64,000 nt of DNA. Source: Mesorhizobium ciceri WSM4083. Lineage in GTDB: Bacteria; Pseudomonadota; Alphaproteobacteria; Rhizobiales; Rhizobiaceae. Position numbers and translations under genes: made by a program. The notes under the pieces are model-generated. The model saw only the letters and a list, made by a program, of their open reading frames with translations. It was not told the origin of the DNA and searched no databases. The stretch spans positions 189-64,188 of the forward strand of contig NZ_JAFG01000012.1 in the NCBI RefSeq assembly GCF_000519305.1, written 5' to 3'. Below, in pieces: positions 16,662 through 26,741 of this stretch. How positions within the stretch are numbered: the stretch's first letter is position 1; every line of letters begins with the position of its first letter.

Positions 16662-17717
16662 ATGATTGGCACCGAGACGCGAACCGCAGCTGGTATTCTC
16701 ACGCTCACAGCTTTGCGCGGCATCGGTCCGGCTACGGCCGAACGGCTCGCCGAGCGCTTTGCGCTCTTGGACGGCATCGTCGAAGCAGAGCCTGGGAAGC
16801 TTCGAAGCGTGGTGTCGGCCGCCGTCGCCGAGAGCCTTCACGAACCCGCCGCTCTAGTCAATGCCGGTGAAAAAGCCCAGAGGGTGCTTGATGAAGCCGA
16901 CCGACGTGGGGTGCGTGTCCTCTCTATCTTCGACTCCGACTATCCCGAGGCTCTTCGTTCCCTCTCCGACCGCCCTCCCATTCTCTTCGTTAAGGGCAAG
17001 CTGCCGCCCCGCCGCAGCGTCGCCTGTATCGGGACGCGCGAGCCGTCCGAGTTCGGCGAAATCGTTAGTGATAGGATTGTGGAAACCCTCATCAGCGCGA
17101 ATTGGGCGATCGTGAGCGGGCTGGCGATCGGAGTCGATACGCTTAGTCACCAAGCAGCACTACATCATGGCGGGCGGACCATCGCCGTAATGGCCGGCGG
17201 TCTCGACGCGATCTATCCGAGACAGAACGCAAAGCTTGCCGACGAGATTCTCGACAAGGACGGCGCGCTGATCAGCGAGCAGGCCTTCGGTGTGCCGCCG
17301 TCGCCGCGCAATCTCGTCCAACGCGATCGCCTGCAGAGCGGGCTTTCGATCGCGACGTTCGTCATGCAAACGGACATCAAGGGCGGATCGATGCACACTG
17401 TCCGCTTCACGATCCAGCAGAACCGCCTGCTGTTTGCGCCAGTGCCGCAGGGCCGCCATGCCGCAGAACCCAAGAGCCAGGGCATCCTCGCGATGACACA
17501 GTTTTCGGCGACCCGCTTCGCCGACGCCGCGCGGGCCGAAGGCGACTATCGGCGTATTCTCTTCGAACGATATCGCAGTGGCCCCGTGGCTGTGCCGCTT
17601 GCAAGCAAGGAGGATTACACCTCCATGCTTGAGCTGCTGGAAAATCGGTTGGGAGGTGATGCAGCCCAAGACGCGCCGGTTCGGCCATCGTCACCCACGC
17701 AGATGTCGATGCTCTGA
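16662..17717 (+). CDS. DprA/Smf-like SLOG-fold protein
   Basis: A 351-residue DprA-related protein. Residues about 8-75 are helix-hairpin-helix-like (TALRGIGPATAERLAERF). Residues about 85-290 form the Rossmann-like core: VLSIFDSDYPEALRSLSDRPPILFVKG, SVACIGTREPSEFG, WAIVSGLAIGVDTLSHQAAL, TIAVMAGGLDAIYPRQN, ALISEQAFGVPPSPRNLVQRDRLQSGLS. The winged-helix tail of competence DprA is replaced by a different C-terminus. The GS/R-rich ssDNA-binding segment is only partly canonical (IGTREPS in place of VGSR). It sits 3 bases before a HAD-phosphoribosyltransferase gene. This pairing points to nucleotide sensing or processing in a conflict system; transformation is less likely. Confidence 0.8.
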   Translation: MIGTETRTAAGILTLTALRGIGPATAERLAERFALLDGIVEAEPGKLRSVVSAAVAESLHEPAALVNAGEKAQRVLDEADRRGVRVLSIFDSDYPEALRSLSDRPPILFVKGKLPPRRSVACIGTREPSEFGEIVSDRIVETLISANWAIVSGLAIGVDTLSHQAALHHGGRTIAVMAGGLDAIYPRQNAKLADEILDKDGALISEQAFGVPPSPRNLVQRDRLQSGLSIATFVMQTDIKGGSMHTVRFTIQQNRLLFAPVPQGRHAAEPKSQGILAMTQFSATRFADAARAEGDYRRILFERYRSGPVAVPLASKEDYTSMLELLENRLGGDAAQDAPVRPSSPTQMSML

Positions 17718-17720
17718 CCA

Positions 17721-18956
17721 ATGCCGAACGTGTTTCTTTTCGACCTCGACATGACGCTCGTCGACAGTTCGGCGCTCGCGCATCTGCGACGCTCGCAAAT
17801 GTGGGAAGCCGTTCGTCAGAATATGAATCTGATCCGAGCCTTTCCAGCGCAAGGGCGGGCAGCGCCGCATGAACTTCCTGCGCTGCTGCGGGCCGACGGG
17901 CAGGCAGTCGGCATTGTTACGTCATCGCCAGAATGGTACGCGACCGCTGTTCTTCAGCAGTTCCGTATCCCTTATGACGTGCTGGTCAGTTACGGCGACA
18001 CCGAGAACCACAAGCCAGATCCTGCGCCGATCGAGGAAGCCCTCCGGCGCCTTGGCATCGCAGCAAGCCGGGAGTCGCTTTACATCGGCGATGATGTCGG
18101 AGATGTAGAGGCCGCCTACCACGCCGGATTGGCCTCCGTTGCAGTCCGCTGGGGTCCTGCGTCGATCTTCGAGCTCTCGTCCAGTGCGCCCGACATTTTC
18201 ATGTCGAAGGCCTCGACGCTGCTACGCCGAGACCGCATCGGTGGGCGCGGCTACATCGGCGAAGCGCTGACCAGCAGATGGCCCTTCCACAGCCATTGGG
18301 GCTCTATTCTCCATTGCGACGATGAGCCCGTCGTTTATGCACTTGGCCGCTATTTCCCGGCTTCCGATCCGCGGCATGCGACGAGCGCCTTGAGCGCGGC
18401 CGTGTTGTCTTTGAAAAATAATGACAGCCAAGCGCAGATCCTCGGCGAATGCGTTGGCCGCGCCGTCGCCCTTTTCGACTGGAATCCCGATTGCATCATC
18501 CCCGTACCCATGAAGCCCTCGCAGGAGCGCAACCGCTTCAAGGAACTGCTCGAAAGCGCTTCCGACCATTTCGACGAGGATATCGAGGTTGAACTCAGCG
18601 GCCTGAAAACCGTCAAGGAGATCGACGGCTACAAGCAGATGAACGCCCTGCAGCGAGCGGAGGCCATCAAGGACGCCTTCGATACGGATTACACTTGGAG
18701 CGGTGCCAAGATTCTGCTGCTCGACGACGTCTATACGACCGGAGAGACCACAAGAGAGTGTGTGCGCATTCTTAACGCCAACGGGGCTGGCGAGGTCCGG
18801 GTGATGGCGATTGCCAAGGATCAGCGCGTCTTCTCGCGCAAGACCTGTTCGGCCTGCGGACGATCGATGAAGATACGCGAGAATCACACGACGCACGAAA
18901 AATTTTGGGGCTGTTCGGGTTATCCGGATCACTGCCGGCACACCGAAGACTTCTAA
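17721..18956 (+). CDS. HAD hydrolase-phosphoribosyltransferase-zinc ribbon fusion
   Basis: A 411-residue three-part protein. Residues 1 to about 190 are a HAD phosphatase: FLFDLDMTLVDSS (nucleophile Asp), TSSPEWYA (motif II), HKPDPAPIEEALRRLG (motif III Lys) and YIGDDVGDVEAA (motif IV). Residues about 200-370 are a ComF-like phosphoribosyltransferase: IIPVPMKPSQERNRF and the PRPP loop ILLLDDVYTTGETTREC. The C-terminus is a zinc ribbon, CSACGRSMKIRENHTTHEKF followed by GCSGYPDHC, similar to topoisomerase C4 fingers. Catalytic residues look intact in both enzymes. It follows the DprA-like gene by 3 bases and ends the operon. The substrate is presumably a nucleotide or its phosphoribosyl derivative (inference). 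Confidence 0.85.
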   Translation: MPNVFLFDLDMTLVDSSALAHLRRSQMWEAVRQNMNLIRAFPAQGRAAPHELPALLRADGQAVGIVTSSPEWYATAVLQQFRIPYDVLVSYGDTENHKPDPAPIEEALRRLGIAASRESLYIGDDVGDVEAAYHAGLASVAVRWGPASIFELSSSAPDIFMSKASTLLRRDRIGGRGYIGEALTSRWPFHSHWGSILHCDDEPVVYALGRYFPASDPRHATSALSAAVLSLKNNDSQAQILGECVGRAVALFDWNPDCIIPVPMKPSQERNRFKELLESASDHFDEDIEVELSGLKTVKEIDGYKQMNALQRAEAIKDAFDTDYTWSGAKILLLDDVYTTGETTRECVRILNANGAGEVRVMAIAKDQRVFSRKTCSACGRSMKIRENHTTHEKFWGCSGYPDHCRHTEDF

Positions 18957-18974
18957 CACAGACTTCCAACGGGC

Positions 18975-20840
18975 TTATTTGGAGCTCCCCTCGGAAGTGT
19001 CCGTAATGTGGCCACCGGTTTGCCGCCTCCACAGCCGGGCATAAAGGCCGTCCCGTTTGAGTAGCTCCGAGGGGGAGCCCTCCTCGACGATGCGCCCTTT
19101 GTCGAGCACGACGATCCTGTCCATGCCGGCAATTGTCGACAGGCGGTGGGCAATGGCGATCACCGTCTTGCCCTCCATCAGAAGCTCGAGTTTTTCTTGG
19201 ACCGCCGCCTCGGCTTCACTGTCCAAGGCGGAAGTCGCCTCGTCCAGAAGGAGGATGGGCGCGTCCTTAAGCAGCACCCGTGCGATGGCGACCCGCTGAC
19301 GCTGACCGCCGGAAAGCTTCACCCCGCGATCGCCGACGAAAGCATCGTAGCCGGTGCGGTTTTCGCTGTCCTTCAGATCCGCAACAAAGCCGTCCGCATC
19401 GGCCAGCACTGCGGCGCGTTCGACCTCCTCCGGCGAGGCATCCGGCCGGCCGTAACGGATATTGTCCCCGACAGAGCGATGCAGCAACGAGACATCCTGG
19501 GCAACGACCCCGATATTCTCACGCAGGCTTGCTTGCGTTACGGAACGGATATCCTGGTCGTCGATGACGATTGCGCCATCGTTTACATCGAAGAACCGCA
19601 AAAGCAGGCTGATTAGAGTCGACTTGCCAGCCCCCGACATGCCGACGAGCCCGACCTTCTCGCCGGCGCGGACCCTAAGCGATAGGTTCTCAAGTACCCC
19701 TTTTCCCTGCCGGTATTCGAACCTGACATCCCTGAACTCGACGGTGCCGGCGACCACGGCCAGCGGCTTAGCTCCGGGGGCGTCGATTACCGTTGGAGGC
19801 GTGGTGATGACAGGCATCGCGTCGCGTATCGTGCCCACAGCCTGGAATATCTGCTGCCCTAGCTGGAGAAAGGCCAGGGAGTTGGCGCTGAGCCGCTGAA
19901 TGAGTAGCATTGAAGCAACAAACTGGCCGGTGGTTAGAAAACCGCCCACGAGTCCCCACAACCCTACGGCGATGTTGGTGAGCGAAAGAACAACGTTCAG
20001 CAAGAAAACGCTGGTGTCGGTTGTTAGGTGAATGCGCCGTTCAAGGTGCTGCGTCTCGATGGCATCTCTCATGATCGTGCGCATTGCGCCCGCCTCGCTG
20101 TCTTCGGCCGCAAACAGCTTGACCAGATGGATGTTGCTGTAGAGGTCGGTCATGGCGCCAATGACGAGGCTGTGCGCGCGGGCAGAGTGGCGGGACCGGA
20201 GGGAAAAATGAGGCACTGCCGCAACCGCGACAGCGACGTTGGCCACGATCCAAAACAAGACCGGAAGCGCCAGTGGCCAGGACATTGTGCCAAGCAGCCA
20301 GGGCGAACCGAGAACGTGCACGAGGAAATGCGGTATGCTGTAAGACGCTACGACGATCTGCTGCTGCACGGCAGAGGCGAGTTGCGAAATGCGCGACGCC
20401 ACCTGGCCGGCGAAGAGATCCTGGAAAAAAGCAAGGTCCTGACGTTCGACCGCCTTGTAGCCGTGCCATTTCATAGCCGCGGGCATGCATACGTTCATTG
20501 CCTGGGACCCCAACGTTTTGACGAAGAACATCAGCAGCGGTTGCACCGGGAACATCAGCAGCCCGAGGCACGTAAGCGTAGGCCAAGCTTCCTCAAGGAA
20601 AACCGCCGCACCTTTCTTGTTCACGCCGTCCACAATGATAGACATGCCCCAGATCACCGCGAGGTTTATTCCCTCGACCGCCATCGTGAAGACGGCGATG
20701 GTCCCCAGCACGCCGCGGAACATGCGTGCGAAATGCAAAAGCAGCACAAACGGACCTGTTGCCGGCAACGGCGCGTAGGGGATATCCAGCGGGCGGATAA
20801 GCGTCTCAAAGTAGCGATAGATCGAATGCAAAGGCGACAT
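18975..20840 (-). CDS. ABC transporter, fused permease-ATPase (MsbA/exporter type)
   Basis: A 621-residue half-transporter with an N-terminal six-helix membrane domain (about residues 25-330) and a C-terminal nucleotide-binding domain. Motifs in order: Walker A GMSGAGKST, a Q-loop region ending in NIGVVAQDVSLLHRSVGDNI, signature LSGGQRQRVAIARVLL, Walker B APILLLDEATSALD and the H-loop IAHRLSTI. All are intact, so it should hydrolyse ATP and export a lipid, peptide or small molecule. It is convergent with the HAD-PRT gene, 18 bases away, and so is not in that operon. I cannot name the substrate. Confidence 0.92.
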   Translation of the reverse strand: MSPLHSIYRYFETLIRPLDIPYAPLPATGPFVLLLHFARMFRGVLGTIAVFTMAVEGINLAVIWGMSIIVDGVNKKGAAVFLEEAWPTLTCLGLLMFPVQPLLMFFVKTLGSQAMNVCMPAAMKWHGYKAVERQDLAFFQDLFAGQVASRISQLASAVQQQIVVASYSIPHFLVHVLGSPWLLGTMSWPLALPVLFWIVANVAVAVAAVPHFSLRSRHSARAHSLVIGAMTDLYSNIHLVKLFAAEDSEAGAMRTIMRDAIETQHLERRIHLTTDTSVFLLNVVLSLTNIAVGLWGLVGGFLTTGQFVASMLLIQRLSANSLAFLQLGQQIFQAVGTIRDAMPVITTPPTVIDAPGAKPLAVVAGTVEFRDVRFEYRQGKGVLENLSLRVRAGEKVGLVGMSGAGKSTLISLLLRFFDVNDGAIVIDDQDIRSVTQASLRENIGVVAQDVSLLHRSVGDNIRYGRPDASPEEVERAAVLADADGFVADLKDSENRTGYDAFVGDRGVKLSGGQRQRVAIARVLLKDAPILLLDEATSALDSEAEAAVQEKLELLMEGKTVIAIAHRLSTIAGMDRIVVLDKGRIVEEGSPSELLKRDGLYARLWRRQTGGHITDTSEGSSK

Positions 20841-22069
20841 GGCTGGTCAAACCGGATGATCGGATGAATGGGTGCGGCGCATCGGGCGAGAGCGCTCGCG
20901 CCATCTGAAGGGCCGAGCGCACGTCCAGCGTCCACACATCGATGCCGTCCTGGCGCGGTTCGAAGGGACCACGCAAAGCCGAGGGGCGCGCTTGGTTCTA
21001 CATGCACGCTGTGGCCAGCCTCGGGAGCTGCATAGGGTGGCCCTCGTGGTGCTGATGGACGCCAACCGGCTTGGCGCAGGTGGCGCGATCTACGAGGAAG
21101 CGCCGCGGCTGGCTATAGCGGTCCAGTTGCCCAGGTGGCTGGGTTCATCATCCTGTTCTGGCCGTCGCACTGCGAGCATCGAGCACGCTCCTGGTTTATT
21201 ACCCGTCCTCCGCGACGCCCTGTCGACGTCTCGCCTACGAGGTTCATCAAAGCAATTTGCATGCCGATCGCGCTCCGTTTGCGTTCGACCGCTTGCTCGC
21301 CAGCCGGTGCCTGGTTGTGACCGCCGCCGGTGGGGTTCCGACATTCTTGTCAGTTTCGGACACAGAAGGGTCGCCTATGAGACGCTCGGGGAGGACCGGA
21401 TGGCGGCTCGCATGATAATCGTCGCAGCCGAGCCGAATTCGATCCTCACCAGATCCTGATCAGGGTGATTGCTGAGGAGCGCGCGCTCATGCTGCTGCCT
21501 TGCTGCGCCAGCCATGGGTCGCGCGATAGCCACGGAACCTTATTCTTCGGACATCGACTGCTGGTTCCACGGAAGGACCGATCCCGCGCGTCGCGCGATC
21601 GAGCCCGGTTGCCGATCATCTGCGGGCAAGGGACATTCCCTCACGGCCTGATCTGCCTAAAACCGGTCGAAACAAGTGCAGGAGCGGCTCCATGACGGGT
21701 TAGAAACCCGGCCTTCGCCAGTCTGTCGCTGAAGATCGGCCACGCTGCGAAAGAGCGGCAGTCTTACCAGATCGAACTCGTCGAAGGTCAAGCCGTCACG
21801 CTTTCTCCCCGGGCAAGGCATCGGTCCGATATTCTCCTCCCGCACGAAGATGCCGATCCCCTTGCTGGCGAGTTCGGCACCCCTGCAAGTGGAATTCCGG
21901 CCAGCCGTTCGGTGGTAATAGCATCGTAAAGCAAGTGACCGCGGGGACAACCATTCGCCCGCCTCAAGGTGCCTCAATCTCAACACGAGGGAAACTTAAT
22001 CAAATCTGAACCTTAAGACCTGATCTGTGCACGGATAGGGACAGCAATTTTCAGCATTGGGGGTCTGGC
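20841..22069. other. 1.2 kb region of decayed sequence without an intact gene
   Basis: No complete gene. Frames on both strands are interrupted and lack recognisable domains. One minus-strand stretch at 21657-21986 (with LTFDEFDLVRLPLFRSVADL) looks like a decayed protein that I cannot name. A copy of the dispersed NifA-site-like repeat is at 21336-21372. The region is probably a graveyard between the ABC exporter and the MacA gene. Confidence 0.5.
21336..21372 (-). repeat. Third, most degenerate copy of the NifA-site module
   Basis: The minus strand reads TGTGTCCGAAACTGACA, then AGAATGTCGGAACC. The core CAAGAATGTCG and TGTGTCCGAA flank match the modules at 26024, 35438 and 9370. The first half has N9 instead of N10 between TGT and ACA, and the second half has lost its ACA. 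No -24/-12 element is visible downstream of it. A relic or a chance-related IS end are both possible. Confidence 0.4.
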
Positions 22070-23356
22070 CTGGACCAACTTGTCAATCCGTCGAAGGCGG
22101 GATCCGACACTTCCATCGAGAGCGCGCTCGGGCTCGACCGTAAGGGCGTAAGCCGCAAGCGTCGACGCTTCTGGCTCTACGTTCTGCTGGCGACAGCGAT
22201 CGTCGCGGCCGGCACTGGCGTTTACCAAGAGTATGCGGCCGCTCCGCCGAGGGTCGAGTATACCACCGTGCCCGCGGCGACCGCCGACCTCATCGTCGAG
22301 GTATCGGCCACGGGCACGCTGCAGCCGCTGACCCAGGTCGACATTTCCAGCGAGCTCTCCGGCATCGTCCGCTCGGTCGCGGCCAATGAAAACCAGCAGG
22401 TGAAGAAGGGCGACGTGCTGGCGACGCTCGATACCGCCAAGCTGGAGGTCCAGATCGAACGTGCCGAAGCCTCGGCAAAGGCGGCGGCGGCAGCCGTCGA
22501 GACCGCCAAGGTCACGCTGCAGGAAAACGAGAACGCCGTGGTGCGCGCGGCGGCCCTCACCAAGCGCGGCATGGCGACGGACCAGTCGCTTGAGGCAGCG
22601 ACGGCAACGCGCGATCGTTCGAAGGCGGCACTGGACAGCGCCGAGGCCAATCTGGCCATCGCCCGGGCCGACCTCAAGGCGCAGCGGACCGACCTTGCCA
22701 AGAGCACGATCTACGCACCGATCGACGGCATCGTGCTCACGCGCTCGGTCGATCCCGGCCAGACGGTTGCGTCCTCGCTGCAGGCGCCGGTGCTGTTCAT
22801 CATCGCCGCCGACCTGAGGAACATGGAATTGCAGGCCGCAGTCGACGAGGCCGATATCGGCGCGGTGAAACCTGGACAGCATGCCCGCTTCACCGTCGAC
22901 GCCTTCCCCGACCGCCCCTTCGACGCCGAAATCCGCGACATCGCTTATGCCTCTGTCACCACCGATGGCGTCGTCACCTACAATGCGCGGCTCGAGGTCG
23001 ATAACAACGAGCTTCTGCTCAGGCCAGGCATGACGGCAACCGTCTCAGTGGTCACCAAGCAGGCCAAGGGCGTGGTCACGGTGCCCTCGACCGCCTTCCG
23101 CTACCGCCCGGCGCAACAGGCCGAGCGTGGCTGGAGCCTGCGCGACCTGTTCATCGGCCGCATGGGCCGCCCCAACCGGCAGCGCGAAGCGACGAAGGCG
23201 CCGACCGACGGCTCGCGCACGCTTTATGTGCTGGAGAACGGACGGCCGCATCCGGTCAACGTCAGGATCGGCTCGACCGACGGCGAGTTGACCGAGATCA
23301 CGTCCGGTCTCGACGAAGGCGCGCAGGTCATCACCGGCGCGCAGCAGCGGAGCTGA
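22070..23356 (+). CDS. macA: MacA-like periplasmic adaptor of an efflux system (start codon degenerate)
   Basis: HlyD/RND-type membrane fusion protein. The first standard start in frame is the GTG at 22268, but coding similarity clearly extends upstream. The segment SRKRRRFWLYVLLATAIVAAG (about 22148-22210) is the basic/hydrophobic anchor expected before PPRVEYTTVPAATADL. The in-frame stop is at 22007-22009 and no ATG, GTG or TTG lies between it and 22268, so I place the start at the CTG at 22070 (reading L/M-DQLVNPSKAG). The body shows a barrel-sandwich domain (GTLQPLTQVDISSELSGIV, VKKGDVLATLD), a coiled-coil hairpin (about residues 135-225) and beta-barrel domains (TVDAFPDRPFDAEI, LRPGMTATV). 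It is followed 3 bases later by the ATPase gene. Confidence 0.8.
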   Translation: MDQLVNPSKAGSDTSIESALGLDRKGVSRKRRRFWLYVLLATAIVAAGTGVYQEYAAAPPRVEYTTVPAATADLIVEVSATGTLQPLTQVDISSELSGIVRSVAANENQQVKKGDVLATLDTAKLEVQIERAEASAKAAAAAVETAKVTLQENENAVVRAAALTKRGMATDQSLEAATATRDRSKAALDSAEANLAIARADLKAQRTDLAKSTIYAPIDGIVLTRSVDPGQTVASSLQAPVLFIIAADLRNMELQAAVDEADIGAVKPGQHARFTVDAFPDRPFDAEIRDIAYASVTTDGVVTYNARLEVDNNELLLRPGMTATVSVVTKQAKGVVTVPSTAFRYRPAQQAERGWSLRDLFIGRMGRPNRQREATKAPTDGSRTLYVLENGRPHPVNVRIGSTDGELTEITSGLDEGAQVITGAQQRS

Positions 23357-23359
23357 CCG

Positions 23360-24060
23360 GTGTCGGCTCCCCTGCTGATCACCTTCGACAAGGTCTGGAA
23401 AAGCTATGGCGAGGGCGAGGCCCGCGTGCATGCGCTGGCCGGCGTCGATCTCGCCATCCGGCGCGGCGAGTTCGTCGCCATCACGGGCCCGTCCGGCTCG
23501 GGCAAATCGACCGCCATGAACATCATCGGCTGCCTCGACACGCCGACGGTCGGAACCTATTCTTTCATCGGCGTCGATGCCGGACGGCTCGACCGCAACC
23601 GTCGCGCCTTGCTGCGCAACCTCTATGTCGGCTTCGTCTTCCAGGGCTACAATCTGTTGCCGCGCACGACGGCGGCGGAAAATGTCGAGCTGCCGCTGAT
23701 CTATCGCGGCGTTGCCGCGCGCGAGCGCCGCGATCTCGCCATGCAGGCGCTGGCTGAGGTCGCGTTGATCGGGCGCGAGCACCATACGCCGGCGGAGCTC
23801 TCTGGCGGCCAGCAGCAGCGCGTGGCGATCGCGCGCGCCATCGTGACCCGGCCGACGCTGCTTGTCGCCGACGAGCCGACCGGCAATCTCGACACCGCGC
23901 GCACGCACGAGATCATGGAATTGCTGACCCGGCTCAACGCCGACCTTGGCCTGACCATCGTCATGGTCACCCATGAGGCGGATGTCGCAGCTTATGCGGA
24001 GCGCACGATCCGCTTCCTCGACGGCCACGTCGCCGCGGACACCGCGAACGCGGAGGCGGC

Positions 24061-24064
<4 letters not shown>
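23360..24064 (+). CDS. MacB-type ABC transporter ATP-binding subunit
   Basis: A 234-residue ATPase of the LolD/MacB branch, starting with GTG. Motifs are Walker A TGPSGSGKST, a Q-loop FVFQGYNLLPRTTAAENVELPLIYRG typical of this branch, signature LSGGQQQRVAIARAIV, Walker B LLVADEPTGNLD and H-loop VMVTHEADVA. All are intact. In E. coli MacB the ATPase and permease are one polypeptide; here they are separate, coupled by an ATGA overlap with the following gene. It powers the MacA-MacB efflux complex that hands substrates to a TolC-like outer membrane channel, not encoded here. Confidence 0.93.
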
Positions 24065-25278
<1,214 letters not shown>

Positions 25279-26023
25279 GCCGAGGCCGCCTCCCCGTCGG
25301 ATTTTCCGGTGCCCGACCAATCGTGGCCAGCGAATGCGATTCGATCAAAGACTTCATATGCGGCGCATGAGGCCTTCGGGCTGGTCCGTCACATCGCAGA
25401 TGATGAGCAGCCCCTCGTATCTGCGGCTCCGCCTCGGCCGCGACGAGTGGGCTGATGCGGCGCCAGCTCGTCGGCCAAGCCAGCGATCCGGTAGTGCTGG
25501 AAGATCATCGTACCGCTCGGCGTCGACACTGCATGAGCGCCGTCCATGTTCAGCCTTCTACAAGTCGAGCCCGCCTTCCCCCTCACCTCGCCGATCTTGT
25601 TGAAGTGGGCACGACCAGCCCTCGCGAAAGTCGATCGGTTTGACGGGCCGGCGCTGAGATAAATGCGGCCGGCATTGACTGTGTGCGGTCCATGCCGATC
25701 GCGCCACCAGCGCGTTGTCGCCCGCCACCAGAGCCATAGGCATGCGCGGCACCGGAATTCTCGCGCCGCTTACGCAGAGCAAGAAGCTCGAATAGACCGC
25801 AGGGCAGCGGCCGACGAGGCTGCCGTCTCTGTAAGGCAAGATCGGAAAGCAGCACCACATGCCGCCAAAAAACGCGTGATTGGCCGCCGTTTCCTGACGC
25901 CAATTCTTGGCGATCGCCGCTCAATGTTGAGGGCGAAGGGATGTGGCCCGGGGTCGAGCCGGGACCTCCATCGCGCCAACCGGAAGCATGATAGCGTGAG
26001 GTGCGATCCAACAAACCATGTTG
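25279..26023. other. Decayed region upstream of the prxS NifA sites
   Basis: About 740 bases without an intact gene. Minus-strand fragments around 25380-25860 look like broken coding sequence. One reads ...GTMIFQHYRIAGLADELAPH, and another frame continues into GLLIICDVTDQPEG. I cannot assign these to a family. Confidence 0.45.
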
Positions 26024-26059
26024 TGTCGGACACTGGACAAGAATGTCGAAAGCCCGACA
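26024..26059 (+). promoter_or_regulatory. Two tandem perfect NifA sites upstream of prxS-rpoN2
   Basis: TGTCGGACACTGGACA at 26024-26039 and TGTCGAAAGCCCGACA at 26044-26059 are both perfect TGT-N10-ACA sites, 20 bases apart start to start (two helical turns). A near-consensus -24/-12 promoter begins 41 bases downstream. Confidence 0.85.
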
Positions 26060-26099
26060 AAAGCACCGCGTTGCCGGGCCGAACCCTGCTTGAGTCAGG

Positions 26100-26115
26100 T
26101 GGCATGGCGCTTGCT
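26100..26115 (+). promoter_or_regulatory. Sigma54 promoter of the prxS-rpoN2 operon
   Basis: TGGCATGGCGCTTGCT fits the consensus TGGCAC-N5-TTGCT except for T at one -24 position, with exact GG-N10-GC spacing. It points toward prxS. The first gene starts about 615 bases downstream, an unusually long leader. Confidence 0.8.
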
Positions 26116-26741
26116 ACCCAGTTTCTAGGATTGTGCAGCACGCAGCGAAGCCACGGACCAACCGTGGCTGAAACGCGGAGCTCCATAGAAAGCCAGAGGA
26201 AACCATGCCTATTCCGGCCGCCGCCTATCGAGGTATCGTCCCTTTTGGAGGTCCGTGCTCGGCAACTGTCTTGCCCATGGGTGCTGTTCGCCGGACGCGC
26301 CGGTTCGTGGCGGCCGCCAAATTGCCGGTCGGTTCTGACCAGTGCGTGAGTGGCGATAAGCTCATGCAGGGGACGGCGACACTGCCATCGGCACGTCACT
26401 GCCCGCCCATCTTTGGTAATCTGGGATTGGCTGCAGCCGGGCTCTCGAGCACCCCAACAGTCGTCCCGGCACAGCCCTATTTCGACGCACGCATATGCGA
26501 CCACAAAGCCTGTTTCCTCGACGAGAAGCAGCGCCTTGTCACCTTTTTGCCTGTCGCCGCCGCCCGACATCAGCCACGTCAGCCTCGTTCTGGTGAGGAA
26601 GCCCACAAGCCACGACGCTCTCGTGTCACCGGAAGGAAAGCGGGTCGGAAACCACACGACCTCGTCATGCCCGGCCGCCGAGGATGATGTCCGTCGGCTG
26701 GCTAAGAGGGCCGTGCACACATTTTCTAGAGGAGCAAGTTT
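26116..26741 (+). other. Long leader between the sigma54 promoter and prxS
   Basis: About 625 bases. An open frame of 160 codons starts at the ATG at 26205 after AGAGGAAACC and ends at 26687. Its product (MPIPAAAYRGIVPFGGPC...) has no recognisable domain, and other long frames run here on the minus strand, as is usual for GC-rich DNA. It may be a decayed gene, an untranslated leader or a non-conserved protein. Confidence 0.4.

Noticed and set aside
22013..22882. Long minus-strand frames opposite the MacA and MacB genes (also 23045-25320)
   Set aside because: Typical antisense shadows of GC-rich genes; His/Arg/Asp-rich composition without motifs.
26560..26740. Sigma54-like sequences close to prxS (e.g. 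TGTCACCTTTTTGCC, TGGCTAAGAGGGCCGTGC)
   Set aside because: GG-GC spacing is 9 and 13 instead of 10, and no NifA site lies upstream; the element at 26100 is far better.
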